A stretch of 64,000 bases of DNA. Source: Camarhynchus parvulus. Its lineage: Eukaryota > Chordata > Aves > Passeriformes > Thraupidae. Each line of letters starts with the position of its first letter. Within the stretch, counting starts at the first letter, position 1. Below are positions 44,001 to 52,760 of the stretch, piece after piece. The notes beneath the pieces were generated by a model. The model was not told the DNA's origin and did not search any database. It was given only the letters and a program-made list of their open reading frames with translations. Location of the stretch: contig NC_044573.1 in assembly GCF_901933205.1 (NCBI RefSeq), positions 62,053,993 through 62,117,992 on the forward strand, given 5' to 3'. A program made the position numbers and the translations under genes.

Positions 44001-47000
44001 TATATTTGGTCCAAGGCAGCTTTGACTGCCTTTCTACTTTGAAGGAAAAGAAAAAAAAGAAAATATTAGCCTTTAATTTGAAGAGACTATGGTGTACAGT
44101 CAGAGGGGAAGATGGTTCTGTTTTATTCTTACCAATCTGTGCTAAGTAAAAACATGTACTTAAGGAACAGCAAGCCACACATTTTGCCCTGGCATCAGTT
44201 TTCTAATTACTTGCCCCAGTGCTGTCAGATATGTAGGGTGTGCTGGGCCCAATTGGCTGCAGTGCATGTTCTGTAGCAGTCTGAAGTTCTGCTGTGAATA
44301 AATAAATCCTAATTTATTTATGGCTAAATCCAGTTGCATTCACTTTTTTAAACAGACTCTTATGGGACATATTGTAGCTAGCAAGATATTACTAATTGCT
44401 AGGATAATCAAAAACTCACAGTTAATTTAAATGTATTTAATGCCTTCTATTTATAGAACCATGCTTAATTCAATGGAAAACTTGGTCAAGTTTTTTAGTC
44501 CTGTTATTAATGTGAGTAACAAATGCTGGAAATATGTTACCACATATATAATGCACTCTTAATGTTCCTTTTTTATGTGAGTCCTAGTTTGAGACTGACT
44601 GAAGCAGGGACTGGTGTGCAACACATACTCTGTTACCTCTTGAAATTTTTCATTCAGGTTGACTTTAAAGTAATAGAGCCTGAGAAGGTGTGACAAGTGA
44701 ACAACCACACTGACAGTGATTCTTTCAAATGCTTTGGGACAGCTACCATTTCTACCCCAACAGTGACACAGCTTTCGAGGGAAATGCCTCACTGGGGTCT
44801 TTATTTGTCAAGAACAGACGACCTCAAACAATTTACTCATCATCCCACTCTCTTGTAATTTAACAGTGGCAGCAATTTCCCTTCTACAGAAAAGTTATAT
44901 GAGATTTTTTTTTGTGGGACATGAACAAATTCAACACATTTCCAAGGATTTCTGGGGCAAACAGTCTGGAAGACATGGCTGTCCACTCTTGGCAATACTT
45001 CACCAGGACCTTTCACCTTTACCTCTAAGTTATGTGGTGTATGCATACTCTTGTATGCATCCACTGTGACCTCCACCAGGCCAACATGAAGAGTCAGGGA
45101 GAATGCAGGGTACAGATGTCTCATGTCAAACTCAGCTATGTCAGCTGTTTTCAATATGTTATGCTCTTGATGTTGAGTGGCATCAGCCATATCATCTGTT
45201 TAACCAGGTTCTGGTTCCAGTCAATTCACTTTTGCTCTGAATAACAGATAATCTGATTCAGCAGAGTTGCCCTAATATCTCTATGGCTATTCGTCATGTC
45301 CTCCCTGAAAGAAAGAAATTTGAAGTAATTTTGAGAATTAGGACTGAATGGCATGAATCTGCCTCCCAGGATGTGAAATAGAAGAGATAAATAGAAAGTC
45401 TCCTTTGCTTGAATTTCAGCCCTATGTCTCTTGAAGGTCTGAAACACATAAAGAATGCATAGTCTGTATTTTAAGCTCCTCACCATTTGGACAAGAAAAG
45501 GCTTCTGTCAAATGAGCTCTTGTGCCACTGTGATTTAAAAGAGAAAGCTGGTCAAGCCTCTGAGCCATCATACCATCTCTAAAGTACTGTTCTGGCTCAA
45601 TATTTTTAGAATTTCACTAAAACAAGAGCCCTCAAGATACACAAAGGAGTACTTTGAAATGGTGCCTCATATCTCCTTGGTTTGTCAGTCTGGGTACAGA
45701 TTTGAATGCTGAGCAGATGGGGGATTGAAAGTTCTCTTATGGCTATTCTGCTTAAATAGTGGCAGCATGCCCTGAGGATATCTTATTCTAAATACAAAAA
45801 GCACCACCGCTGTTACAAAAAATGCAAAGAAAAAATAGAAATCGTTTCAAGTATTTTACCGGATTAGATTCAGATTTAATACCATCAATTATGCCACATA
45901 TTAGCGCAGTGACTAACAGTCACAGCCACAGATGAAGATTCAGCTGGTCTAAATTTTACATTGATCATAAAGCTCCCTAGCCAAAACCCCTACAGTCTAA
46001 ACACAGGTGATGATAGGCAGATAGGGATACCTGGGAGAAAACTATGAAACAATAAAACAACATCAGTCAGCAGGAGTAACTGTAGCAAAAAATGACAGTG
46101 TTTACACTAGTTAATAGTTATTATTTGGAAGATATAACTTCCAAACAAAAATTGACTCTGCTAAACAGTTGGGTTTTTTACTGTTAATATGTTACTACTG
46201 TTAGCATTGCTATTTATTTTGTCATGCTGCCTCCATCAGAGTTTGAAAAATACCTTGCCATCTTGCCTGTTATTTATTGTGAGCTGAGGAGCAGACCAGC
46301 CTCCTCATAGCTACAGAAGTTACATTTTCATTTAACAGGGGGAAAAGTTTCTAGCACTTGGGCACGTGAAAGCCTAGTTTTGAAAGCAAACCCGTGGACT
46401 CTGTCTTTGCCCTGCTGTAAACTGTCTGATGCAACAGCAGAACCAGCAGTAAATGAGTGCAGGGGATTTCCATATTCACTGAGGATGCTGTGAGCTGACT
46501 GGGTCACTGTGACATCAACAAAACGAGGTACCATTTCACTTTTCTAATGCACTTTTTAGGGAAAAACCTGATATAATTAATACCAGAAAGGTGTCAAACA
46601 CATACATCAAAACAGACTGATATTCCTGGAGAATGTGTGTCCAGGTGCCATGAAGAACACACAACACCATGCATGACAACAGATCCCTTGAAGTTGAGAG
46701 CTGAAGTTAATAGCACTATTAACTGAAAAAACTTCACCAGCTGGACATATTAGAAGAAAGGGAGTCTTCAAATGCACATAGACACCTGCAAGCCAAATTT
46801 AGTTAAGAATCAACAATCTGGAAGCTAATAGGGAAGGCTGATCCCCCCCTGAGTGCTATCCAGCTTCCTGGCAGGAATGCCACGGACCTTCATTTTCCCC
46901 ATAGAACAGACAGGGTGGAGAGTTAGGCTGGGTCACACTGAAAAGCTGCTGGGCTACTGAGTGCATTATCTTTCACCTTTCCTTTTTTGTTTGTTTGTTT

Positions 47001-50000
47001 TAAATACATGTCTGATTGGGTTGTTCAGATGGCAGGACATCTGGTACAGTTTTCAGGCCCTGCTTTAATTTAATGATTTAAGATCTAGTACACAGGCTTG
47101 TTTTACCACAGAAATTTTTTGCCTCCCACACTTTTCTTTCTAATTGGAACTATGTAAATCATAGGCTGACAGTGCTATATAAATCATCTCCAGTATGTCT
47201 GCTATTCATTTAAATAACAAATTTGAACTATTTTTTTCTAATTGTTACATCCTGGCCATAACAATTTGCACATATATGATAATAGTGGAGGTTTGCTATG
47301 CTCTATTAACTTAGTTTATGAAGCACACAAAAGAGCCCAACCGGACAGGCTTCAATAAGTAATCCTCCTATCGTTGCTGTAAGAGGAACACTGGGTTATG
47401 TACTGCAATATCTCAAGTCAGTTAAGGCATAAGCTTGAGACATAATGCATAGCAGCCCAGGCATAAGTTCCACAGTGCTCCCCAGGTTCAGCCACTGAGA
47501 ATCAGATAATGGAAGGCACTAAATTAATTAGAAAAGAAAGTGACCTAGCTCTATTCCCAGATGTGTCACTGACTTGTCATGTGCCTTGGAGCAAGCCACT
47601 CCCCACAGCTGGGCTTCAGCTCTCTCTGCTTTGTCTGAGTGGTCTGTGTGAAAACGAATCCCTCGCTCGGGAGGAGAGGCATGCCGTGAGCATGCAGGGC
47701 TCAAAAGCAGTAGGCACCCCACTGCAAACACGTCCATTAAGTACTCTAGGGTACCCCAGCCACTTTGGTGTCATAGCATAAATAATATTAATCATACTGA
47801 TAGGACTTCATGAACAAAAGCACAATAAACTCATTGCTGTGTCAGCTGAGCCCATGTACTTTAAATATCAGCATATCCAACATCAAGAAGAAAATAAACC
47901 TATTCTTTCTACATGGCAACTATTATTTTAAATGCTACTTTATCTCTGCACTTGAATTCTTGGTATTCTTTTGACTATAATCAAGTCAAGTAATATGACA
48001 AGTGTCACACAAAGCTTTAGGATTTTTCCATTAATAAGAAACAACAGTATACAGTAGGTCACGCTACCTTTAAAATGGGAACTTCTTCTTCATAGACATA
48101 CAATTTAATAAAAGTCCTAAACATGTATTTCTTTGCTAATTCTTCCTTCTGGGATTTTTAACAGTTTGTGGAGTCGTTTTTAAAATTAAAATTTGACCTG
48201 GTCCTTATGTGAGAAGCAAGGAAGGTCCTTATCTGAAAGGAAAGGAAACACACTCAACTGACTCCTTAGCCTCATTACCACTGCTCTTCACTCAGCTTTT
48301 ATGCTCCACCTGCTAGAAAAGCAAAGCAGAAAAAATATGCTGGCCCCTGGTCTGCATACATCCATCCACCCTTTCTAGTCACTATCCTGGCTGTGGGCAG
48401 TTTTGATTTGTGCCAGACAGCATTCTTCTAGCCCCAAGACTCGATTTCATGGGTTAGCAAGGGACAGGAAACTTCTCCCATAGACAGTGTGGGTGTGGCA
48501 GACATGTCTGAAGGACAGGAATGCCAAGGTGGGCCAGCATCCCTCTGGACAGAGACCTGTCCATAGCTGCAACACCAGCCAGGGCAGGGAGCTGTGGGAA
48601 TGCTCCCTGTGATGGCAATCCATACAGCCTGCAAGAGGCAGCTAAACAAACACCCGAAGGGCAAACTTAAATATGCCTCTCCCCCAGATTTTGTCCTTTC
48701 TATCCACACTGACAGTTAGCTTGAGTCCACCCCAGAGTTTCAAAGTAGCTGAGCTGAGGATACCTGCACTGAGCTCTCAGCACTATGTTGGTGGCAATAA
48801 GGATGGCAACTTACAAGATTCTAAGTTTTCTCACTAAAAAAGTGAGAAATCAGATCTTAAACCTGCACTCAGGTTGGGAGCCAAATAAAACAGTGCAGTG
48901 CTCACAGAAGCAGGTTTTAAGAGTTTAAATGTACTGAAATCAAGCCATTTTTGTGGATATAATTTTAGACTGCAGGAGAAACTGAGTATGACAACCCCAC
49001 AATGTATTTAGAATAAACAAATAGTATGACATAATATCAAGCCAATTGCTAAAAAGGGCCTTGATGCGAGACAGCTCTTAGGTCACCCTACTAAATCATC
49101 TTCAGGTTAGAGTAGTCCCAAAAAAAAGACCAGAAAATGTTCTAGAGACCAGTCTCCAATTTGTGGTCAAAGCTTTGTGTACTCAGATTATTATGCAGAG
49201 AATTGACATTGGGAGCAGTATGAGTGGAAAAAGAAGTGGTTACAGAAACTTCCATCCTGGCATTTCTAGGTGGCTCAGGAAGAGCTTTCTTCAGCTGAGG
49301 GAAAGGATTCAGAGTCTTAGCTTCCTGCACAGACAAACTTTTCAGCTTAAAAGCCATACTCCTGTTCTACACACAGCATCTCCCACTTTCTCCCATGGCA
49401 CCTGGGCAGCTCTGTGTGTGCTGAAACAGAAAGACCAGCCAAGAGTGCAGCCAGCCTTTGTCTGGGGGATAAGCACATCATCTACGTGCCAGCTCACTTT
49501 GGCTGAAGGGAGGTAGAGGGGTGTAAACCTCCTAGCAGACAGCTGAGAAGCACTCCAGCAGTGTCTACCTGCCTCCCAAAATTCACACCCCAAAAGATGA
49601 CCTGCTTGAAAGGGCCCTAAGCCACAAAACGTATTTCTCCTTTATTCTCTCTCCCTGCCTTCCAGGCTGCTGCCCAGCCCCCTGTGGGCAGCGCCGGGTG
49701 TGTCCCTGCTGCCCACCCTCTTTCCCTCTGTGCTGGCACCGCTTTCCCACGCATTGCCCGGGGAGAGAAGGGGTTGAGGTGGCCGAGTGGCTCTGCTTTT
49801 ACCTGCTCTGGTCCCAGTTGGCAGCAAAAAGGACGAGGATCTTCCTGCCGTAGTGGTCCAGGTTGGCCAGCCCGCCGGGGAAACCATCCTTCAGCGCTTG
49901 CTTGATGCCCGGGTCTGTGGCCTTGAAGCTCTTAAACATGTCCAGGTTCTGCTGGCGATATTCAAAGTATTGGGCCAGGAGGCGAAACGCCTCGAAGTGC

Positions 50001-50191
50001 TGAAACTTCCTGGCCCGCAGAAACCGCAGGATGAAGGCATCGTCGGTGCGGAGGAAGCCGATGTCCGGCCGGGTGATGACCATGTCCCGCACCTCCTGGA
50101 TGTCCTGGTGCAAGGTGTCGGGGTTCTCGTTCAGCTCCAGCCGGGCTTTCTCCAGAGTCTCCGGGGAGAGACCTGCCTGCAAATGAGTCAT
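2004..50191 (-). CDS. CLVS2: Clavesin-2, complete spliced coding region (5 coding exons)
   Basis: The CDS joins 50191-49803, 41162-40988, 9602-9492, 6999-6779 and 2091-2004 on the minus strand. Exon lengths of 389, 175, 111, 221 and 88 bases give 327 codons plus TAA, with matching phases at every junction. The protein starts [20 protein letters not shown] and ends QPLLSLD. It has an N-terminal CRAL-TRIO helical region (about 35-80) and a CRAL-TRIO/Sec14 lipid-binding fold (about 96-257, from family knowledge), then an acidic stretch near 267-275 and a polar tail. Clavesins bind PtdIns(3,5)P2 and clathrin-coat components and shape late endosomes and lysosomes in neurons (established knowledge). 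The start AHM context differs from CLVS1, which I recall having extra residues before MTHLQ; the residues after it ([29 protein letters not shown]) match CLVS2 better. No frameshift or internal stop was seen. I am very sure of the identity. Confidence 0.96.
3703..3797 (-). repeat. Unnamed interspersed repeat, copy A (minus orientation)
   Basis: Read on the minus strand, about 95 bases match the plus-strand copy at 5460-5560 at roughly 80-85% identity by eye. The shared core includes GGAATTTATGG and CTCACTGGGAA. Both copies read as similar peptides in one frame (EALGIYGQS...LTGN), but the nucleotide similarity explains this and there is no start or context for a gene. I do not recognise the family. 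Confidence 0.7.
5460..5560 (+). repeat. Unnamed interspersed repeat, copy B (plus orientation)
   Basis: This is the partner of the copy at 3703-3797, in inverted orientation about 1.7 kb away. Similarity begins near TTGGGGATTTTGGAGG and fades after GCAGCCCT. Together the two could form a long imperfect hairpin in the CLVS2 pre-mRNA. It could be a fragment of an older transposon. Confidence 0.7.
6779..6999 (-). CDS. CLVS2: CLVS2 coding exon 4 (residues 226-299)
   Basis: The acceptor reads ACATACAG|ATATTCCTG, and the exon encodes [20 protein letters not shown] through SPKSMK plus two bases of Arg299. The motif LPSEFGG (245-251) is the usual end of a CRAL-TRIO domain, followed by PPYDMGTWA. After residue 257 comes an acidic, poorly structured linker (DHEYDDDSE at 267-275) that probably varies between species. 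The donor AAAAG|GTGAGT, with GT at 6778-6777, matches the consensus. Compared with the mammalian protein as I recall it, the linker carries several substitutions (for example [13 protein letters not shown]) but no length change. Confidence 0.95.
7000..9491 (-). other. CLVS2: CLVS2 intron 3 (2.5 kb)
   Basis: The intron is bounded by GT at 9491-9490 and AG at 7001-7000. It is AT-rich and I see no transposon in it. The segment 8440-9130 is denser in octamer-like and homeodomain-like words (for example ATTTGCAT near 8621) than its surroundings. No exon was recognised. Confidence 0.9.
9492..9602 (-). CDS. CLVS2: CLVS2 coding exon 3 (residues 189-225)
   Basis: The acceptor reads GCACACAG|GACAGC, and the exon encodes 37 residues from [20 protein letters not shown] to KEKTRKR in phase 0. 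This is the lipid-pocket and gate portion of CRAL-TRIO proteins, ending in a basic run (KEKTRKR). The donor reads AAAAGG|GTATTC, which keeps GT but departs from GTRAGT at +4 and +5, so it looks weak. Reading through it would add about 15 hydrophobic residues ([15 protein letters not shown]) and then a stop. The exon is separated from exon 2 by a 31.4 kb intron and from exon 4 by only 2.5 kb. Confidence 0.94.
14158..14181. repeat. Short perfect inverted repeat
   Basis: AAGATACTA, a CCAAAA loop, then TAGTATCTT form a 9-bp perfect stem. The left part (ATACTACCAAAA) is also tandemly duplicated just upstream at 14148. It is probably a local duplication and inversion with no known function. Confidence 0.5.
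15420..15900. promoter_or_regulatory. Candidate conserved noncoding element rich in TAATTA motifs
   Basis: The 12-mer TAATTAGGTGGG occurs twice (15432-15443 and 15565-15576), and TTTAATTAGAAATT occurs twice (starting near 15612 and 15676). Several further ATTA words lie between and after them. TAATTA is the core site of many homeodomain proteins (established). A role as an intronic enhancer of CLVS2 or a neighbour is inference, since conservation cannot be measured here. Confidence 0.35.
18425..18775 (+). mobile_element. CR1 LINE fragment (3' part of ORF2), plus orientation
   Basis: The stretch reads like the decayed end of the CR1 reverse-transcriptase ORF. It has GTCCAGCAAAGGGCCAGAAG, GGAGCATCTCTCATACAGAG, AGAGAGCTGGGAATGTCCAG, ACACCTGAAGGGAGGGT and AGTGGTCCCCAATGACAGGA in the expected order, followed by CTGAAACACAGAAGGGTCC. 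The frames are broken, and there is no 3' terminal repeat. CR1 is the dominant avian LINE. It sits in CLVS2 intron 2, antisense to the gene. Confidence 0.9.
19622..20034. mobile_element. LTR-like element (probable solo LTR of an avian endogenous retrovirus)
   Basis: A block of about 410 bases begins TGTATTTGCAGG and ends GTGACA. It includes the AT-rich stretch TTTATTATTTTAAGATACTA, then GATTGGCCAATAAGTCAG and CTTCTCAGCTTCCCAGGAGA. I recall a very similar block as a common dispersed LTR in songbird genomes; this is memory, not a search. No internal retroviral genes adjoin it, and a clear target-site duplication is not visible. Orientation is not assigned. Confidence 0.55.
21173..21209. repeat. 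GC-rich 10-bp hairpin
   Basis: TGCTGGCAGT and ACTGCCAGCA form a perfect 10-bp stem with a 17-base loop. The flanks do not extend the pairing, so a microRNA precursor is unlikely. Confidence 0.4.
21756..21802 (+). repeat. G-tract repeat (GGGA)4 followed by A14
   Basis: Four GGG runs separated by single A bases (21759-21773) fit the quadruplex-forming pattern on the plus strand. A poly(A) run follows at 21789-21802, and then another G-rich run. It is low-complexity DNA in intron 2, on the non-transcribed-sense side of CLVS2. Confidence 0.7.
23951..23990. repeat. AT-rich inverted repeat
   Basis: TAAGTTATAA at 23951-23960 pairs with TTATAACTTA at 23981-23990 across a 20-base AT-rich loop. A third partial copy (AAGTTATAAGTT) follows at about 23998-24009. 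Such repeats often arise in AT-rich neutral DNA. Confidence 0.5.
24277..24314. repeat. Two-copy tandem repeat, period 19
   Basis: AAAGTGATAAAT occurs at 24277-24288 and again at 24296-24307, and the following bases (TCAAAAC versus CCAAAAT) also match closely. It is a small local duplication. Confidence 0.6.
37565..37650 (+). mobile_element. CR1 LINE 3' tail, plus orientation
   Basis: The sequence GGGACCCTGCTTTAAGGAGG, GGTTAGATTTG, CTGAGGTCTTTTCCAAGCAG and AATGATTCTATGGTTTTA matches the usual end of CR1 elements, which finish in copies of an ATTCTATG-type octamer. Only the last 85 or so bases are clear. Confidence 0.8.
40988..41162 (-). CDS. CLVS2: CLVS2 coding exon 2 (residues 130-188)
   Basis: The acceptor reads ATTCTCAG|GTACACG, so its first G completes Arg130. 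The exon encodes [20 protein letters not shown] through LRLAIEGLQ. It holds the central part of the CRAL-TRIO fold, including the hydrophobic strand [12 protein letters not shown] and the helix [15 protein letters not shown]. The donor is CTTCAG|GTACCA, with GT at 40987-40986, and the exon ends in phase 0. At 175 bases it restores the frame with exon 1 (389 + 175 = 188 codons). The sequence matches the clavesin family nearly residue for residue, as far as I recall the mammalian protein. Confidence 0.95.
41775..41865 (+). mobile_element. CR1 LINE 3' tail, plus orientation
   Basis: CCCCTGCTCATGGTGGAAGA, then TTAGAATTGGACAATCTTTG and AGGTCCCTTCCAACCCAAAC, ending CATTCTAGGATTGTGGGATT, is the characteristic CR1 3' end. 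The element is severely 5'-truncated, as is usual for CR1. Confidence 0.9.
42447..42491. repeat. Tandem pair of AT-rich palindromes
   Basis: TATAAAATTAA and TTAATTTTATA (42447-42469) form an 11-bp perfect inverted repeat around a single base. Overlapping it, TATAAAATTA and TAATTTTATA (42468-42491) form a second one with a 4-base loop. This is consistent with an unstable AT-rich microsatellite. Confidence 0.6.
44298..44321. repeat. Perfect 10-bp inverted repeat, 4-base loop
   Basis: ATAAATAAAT, the loop CCTA, then ATTTATTTAT. It sits in an AT-rich stretch (about 44200-44520) that has the look of conserved noncoding sequence (several TAATT words), but this is untested. Confidence 0.6.
47540..47645 (+). 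mobile_element. Possible MIR/CORE-SINE relic
   Basis: The order AGCTCTATTCCCAGATGTG, TCACTGACTTGTCATGTGCC, TTGGAGCAAGCCACTCCCC and CTTCAGCTCTCTCTGCTTTG resembles the tRNA-derived SINE pattern in which the gene-like 'tcactgacttgctgtgtgacct' block is followed by 'tgggcaagtcact'. The match is partial and was made by eye. Confidence 0.35.
49803..50191 (-). CDS. CLVS2: CLVS2 coding exon 1 (start codon, residues 1-130)
   Basis: This exon encodes [10 protein letters not shown] through AANWDQS, plus the first two bases of Arg130. It carries the CRAL-TRIO N-terminal helices ([16 protein letters not shown] at about 48-63) and the start of the lipid-binding domain ([15 protein letters not shown]). The ATG at 50191-50189 has G at -3. 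It was chosen because it is the first in-frame ATG: the same frame upstream is open for about 80 codons but has no ATG until a short uORF that ends in an in-frame TAA at 50443-50441. The donor is AGCAG|GTAAAA, with GT at 49802-49801. The exon lies inside the CpG island, and its GC content far exceeds that of the other exons. Confidence 0.95.
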
Positions 50192-50440
50192 GGCGCTGCC
50201 CTCCTCCTCCTCCCCGGCTCTGCTGCCTGCGCTCCTCAGCCTCCCGGCCGCTTGGCCCCCGGAGGCGGGCTGCCCCGGCACGGCCGGCCGCCGCTCCCCG
50301 CCGCGCCGGGCCTCGCCCCGCCGCTCGCCGGCCCCGCCGCCGCGGCCAGTCCGTCCGCCGAGCTGCGAGCGGCTCCCAGGCAGCCGGGTCCCGGGGGGGG
50401 CTGGCACCGACACTGCCCCCGGGCTGCTGGCGGAGGCGCG

Positions 50441-50455
50441 TTATCTCTCTGACAT
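50441..50455 (-). other. Short upstream ORF (Met-Ser-Glu-Arg-stop) in CLVS2 5' region
   Basis: ATGTCAGAGAGATAA lies 264 bases upstream of the main ATG and in the same frame. Its stop closes the CLVS2 frame upstream, which supports MTHLQ as the true start. Whether it is in the mRNA depends on the unknown transcription start and any 5' UTR splicing. Confidence 0.5.
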
Positions 50456-50781
50456 AGCGCCCTCCCCGCCGCGGGGTCCAACGCGCCGCATCATCCCCGC
50501 AGCCGCTCCGCGGAGGCGCCGAAACCCGCCGGGAGCGGGGCTGCGGGGCTGCCGGCTGCTGCTCAGCGCCCGCCCCCGCCGGTGCCGCTGCCGGTGCGGA
50601 TCTCGGGCAGGGCGGCAGCGAGGAGCCTGGTCGCTAGGCAGGGCGAGCGGCGCCCGAGGATGCTCCCCTGGCCCGGGGCTGGCAGGGGAGATGCCCTCCC
50701 CGGAGCAGCACCATTTACGTAAGATCAGCGCTCACCCCGCTTCAGAAGCGTCTCCCTGGATTTGAGGGAGGGGTAAGAAGG

Positions 50782-50808
50782 AAAAAAAAAAAAAAGAAAA
50801 AAAAAAAA
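50782..50808 (+). repeat. Poly(A) tract A14-G-A12
   Basis: An interrupted homopolymer inside otherwise very GC-rich CpG-island sequence, about 0.6 kb upstream of the CLVS2 start codon. Such tracts disfavour nucleosomes. On the minus strand it also acts as a long pyrimidine run ending near a CCAG. Confidence 0.9.
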
Positions 50809-51370
50809 GCCCCACCACCACCAAACTGAAAGAATCCAGCGAGGAGGAGAAAAGCCGATCCGCAGGTACTTCGCCGGTACTGCTGCCGAAGCGCGCCTCC
50901 CGCTCGCCGGCGCGGAGCCCGGAGAGCCGAACGGAGCCTCGGCCTGGAGGATGCCCGTGTCCCCCTCCCGCGCCTCCTCCGCTCCCCGCCCCGCTCGCAG
51001 ACGGCACCAGCCGGCGCGGGGCTGCCCGCTGCGCGGCCCCGCCTTGTGCGCGCCCCCGCTCGGGCCCGCACCCGCTCCTGCTCGGGCGCGCTCCCGCCGC
51101 GCCGCGCCCCCGGCCGCGGAGGCAGCGCGGGGCGGGCGCTCCGCCGCTCCCCGCTCCGCTCCCCGCACTTCTCTCCGCACCGCGCAGGGCAGCCCGCGGG
51201 GCGCGGCGCTCCCGGCGGCGGAGCGGGGCGCGCCTGCAGCGCCGGGGCTGCGCGGAAGAAGATGGTGCTGGTGGCGGCCCGGTGCGGGGCGGTGGCCGGG
51301 GGGATGCGGGGTCAGTGGGGCCACGCGTGCGACCCCGCGGAGCATCCCGCGGGAGTCCGACCAAGTGTCT

Positions 51371-52760
51371 GGTGTCGAGGTCGTGACAACAGCGAGATGT
51401 TGTTCATCAAGCGGTGGTTTTCCGAGCAGTTCTCTCTTGTGACCGAATTTCCTAACGTGAAGCACCGTGAGCTCAAAAATCTGGGAATAAAATAAAGCAG
51501 CCTCTTTTGCGGCCTCGTGTTGGAGGCGGCATGTCTTTGGTTGCTTTATAGTGTGAAGGGCAGCAATACCTTGCTTCTGTGTGCAGAATATTTCCCTGAG
51601 GAAAGATGTCTTTTTTCATGCAAGAAAGTTTGATGCTGCAGTCTCTTTTGGGGAAAAGTTTCCACTGAAAAGCATTTGACCTTTGTCTGTGGGACTGGAC
51701 CTTCCCGGTGCAAATGTGCCTGTGAAAATCAAGCTTACACGAAAGACACGGCAAACATGAGAAAGCCTGCAACATGTACCTGCTCCTCCTCCTTCTTCTC
51801 CTTCCTATGGGAAGGGACAGCTCTTTGGTACTGCATTGGGCTCCTTTCCCAAGGTGACAAAGACAGGCTGAATTACTGAAAAGGCACTGACGCCACTGCT
51901 CCGCTCAGGGTATATACATGGAGAATACACCAGAACAAAGTATAGGATGGGTTCTCAGACAAATAGCGAGGCTCATGGAAACATTTCAGTGTTAGCCTCC
52001 ATGGGCTGCAGGCCAGCTCCAGGTGCTGGCAGCAGCGGGGAGCCCTCTGCAGTGAGCAAGGTCCGAGCAGTGTGCAATGCTTCCGTAGCAAAATTGGCAT
52101 TCTTTTGGAGGCTAAAGAGAGTTTTTTCGGGTTTACTGGATTTCATATGGGTTCCTGCGCTGGGATCAGACTTCCCATGTCCTAGTTTAGGGAGAAACTT
52201 TTGGAAGGACCAGTCTAACAATGCCCAGTCATTGTGCCCCAGCTCTGTTCAATCTGAATTTCATTATGTGATTTGAGATGTCTCACAAGAGAGAAAGATA
52301 TGCTATCTATCTAAGGACTGAATCACTCTCTAAAAATGCCTATTTCTCTTTGTCTGATAAAATGACTTTAAATTACCGTCCTTTTGTAGATGTGATTCAT
52401 CTGGGTTGATACCTTTTTCTTAGAGCAGTTATTGCTCCTGAAATAGTTTGTGTGCTTTTTTTATTTTTTCTATTATTCTGAAATCTTCATTTCCCTTTGC
52501 TCTTACTATCTTCCTCTACATTACCTCCTCAGAGAACCTTTCAGAATAGCAGCTCCCATCACCCCTGTGGAACAAACTGCCAGACTTTTCCTGCTATCAT
52601 TTTCCATTTCTGATGCTTCTCCTCTGCCTTTTCCATTGCAACTAAGCTAATAAAAGAGTAGGTCATGTGACAAGTGCCTTAAATTCACTCGGTGCAAGGC
52701 AAGCTGCAGGCATCCAGTGTCTGGCAAAATCAAGTCCATAATGTATCTTGTCTGTAACCT
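51371..52760. other. Upstream intergenic DNA, no gene recognised
   Basis: GC content falls quickly after the CpG island. No exon, RNA gene or clear transposon was recognised. In mammals the next gene 5' of CLVS2 is, as I recall, SMPDL3A, and none of its coding sequence is seen here. Confidence 0.6.

Larger units (their letters stand above)
41163..49802 (-). other. CLVS2: CLVS2 intron 1 between the first two coding exons (8.6 kb)
   Basis: The intron is bounded by GT at 49802-49801 and AG at 41164-41163. It contains a CR1 tail (41775-41865), paired AT-rich palindromes (42447-42491), a perfect hairpin (44298-44321) and a possible old SINE (47540-47645). The last few hundred bases before exon 1 become GC-richer as the CpG island begins. 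No coding exon was recognised. Confidence 0.9.
49800..51370 (-). promoter_or_regulatory. CLVS2: CpG island covering CLVS2 first coding exon, 5' UTR and probable promoter
   Basis: Density of CG dinucleotides and GC content rises sharply from about 49800 and stays high to about 51370, while both flanks are AT-rich. The first coding exon and all upstream minus-strand sequence to 51.3 kb lie inside it. CpG islands of this kind mark most vertebrate neuronal gene promoters. The exact transcription start cannot be read from sequence. Inside it is a pure A14-G-A12 tract on the plus strand (50782-50808), which would be a T tract in the sense direction of CLVS2. Many GC-rich open frames occur here on both strands, as expected for stop-poor DNA, and are not supported as genes. 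Confidence 0.85.

Noticed and set aside
50192..50413. In-frame extension of CLVS2 upstream of MTHLQ (about 74 codons)
   Set aside because: The frame is open but contains no ATG before the uORF stop at 50443-50441. The apparent first residue is a GTG, and the peptide is Arg/Gly/Pro-rich as expected from CpG-island DNA.
50190..51495. Long GC-rich open frames on both strands (up to about 250 codons)
   Set aside because: Stop codons are rare in GC-rich sequence, so long frames arise by chance. The products are Arg/Pro/Ala-rich with no recognisable domain.
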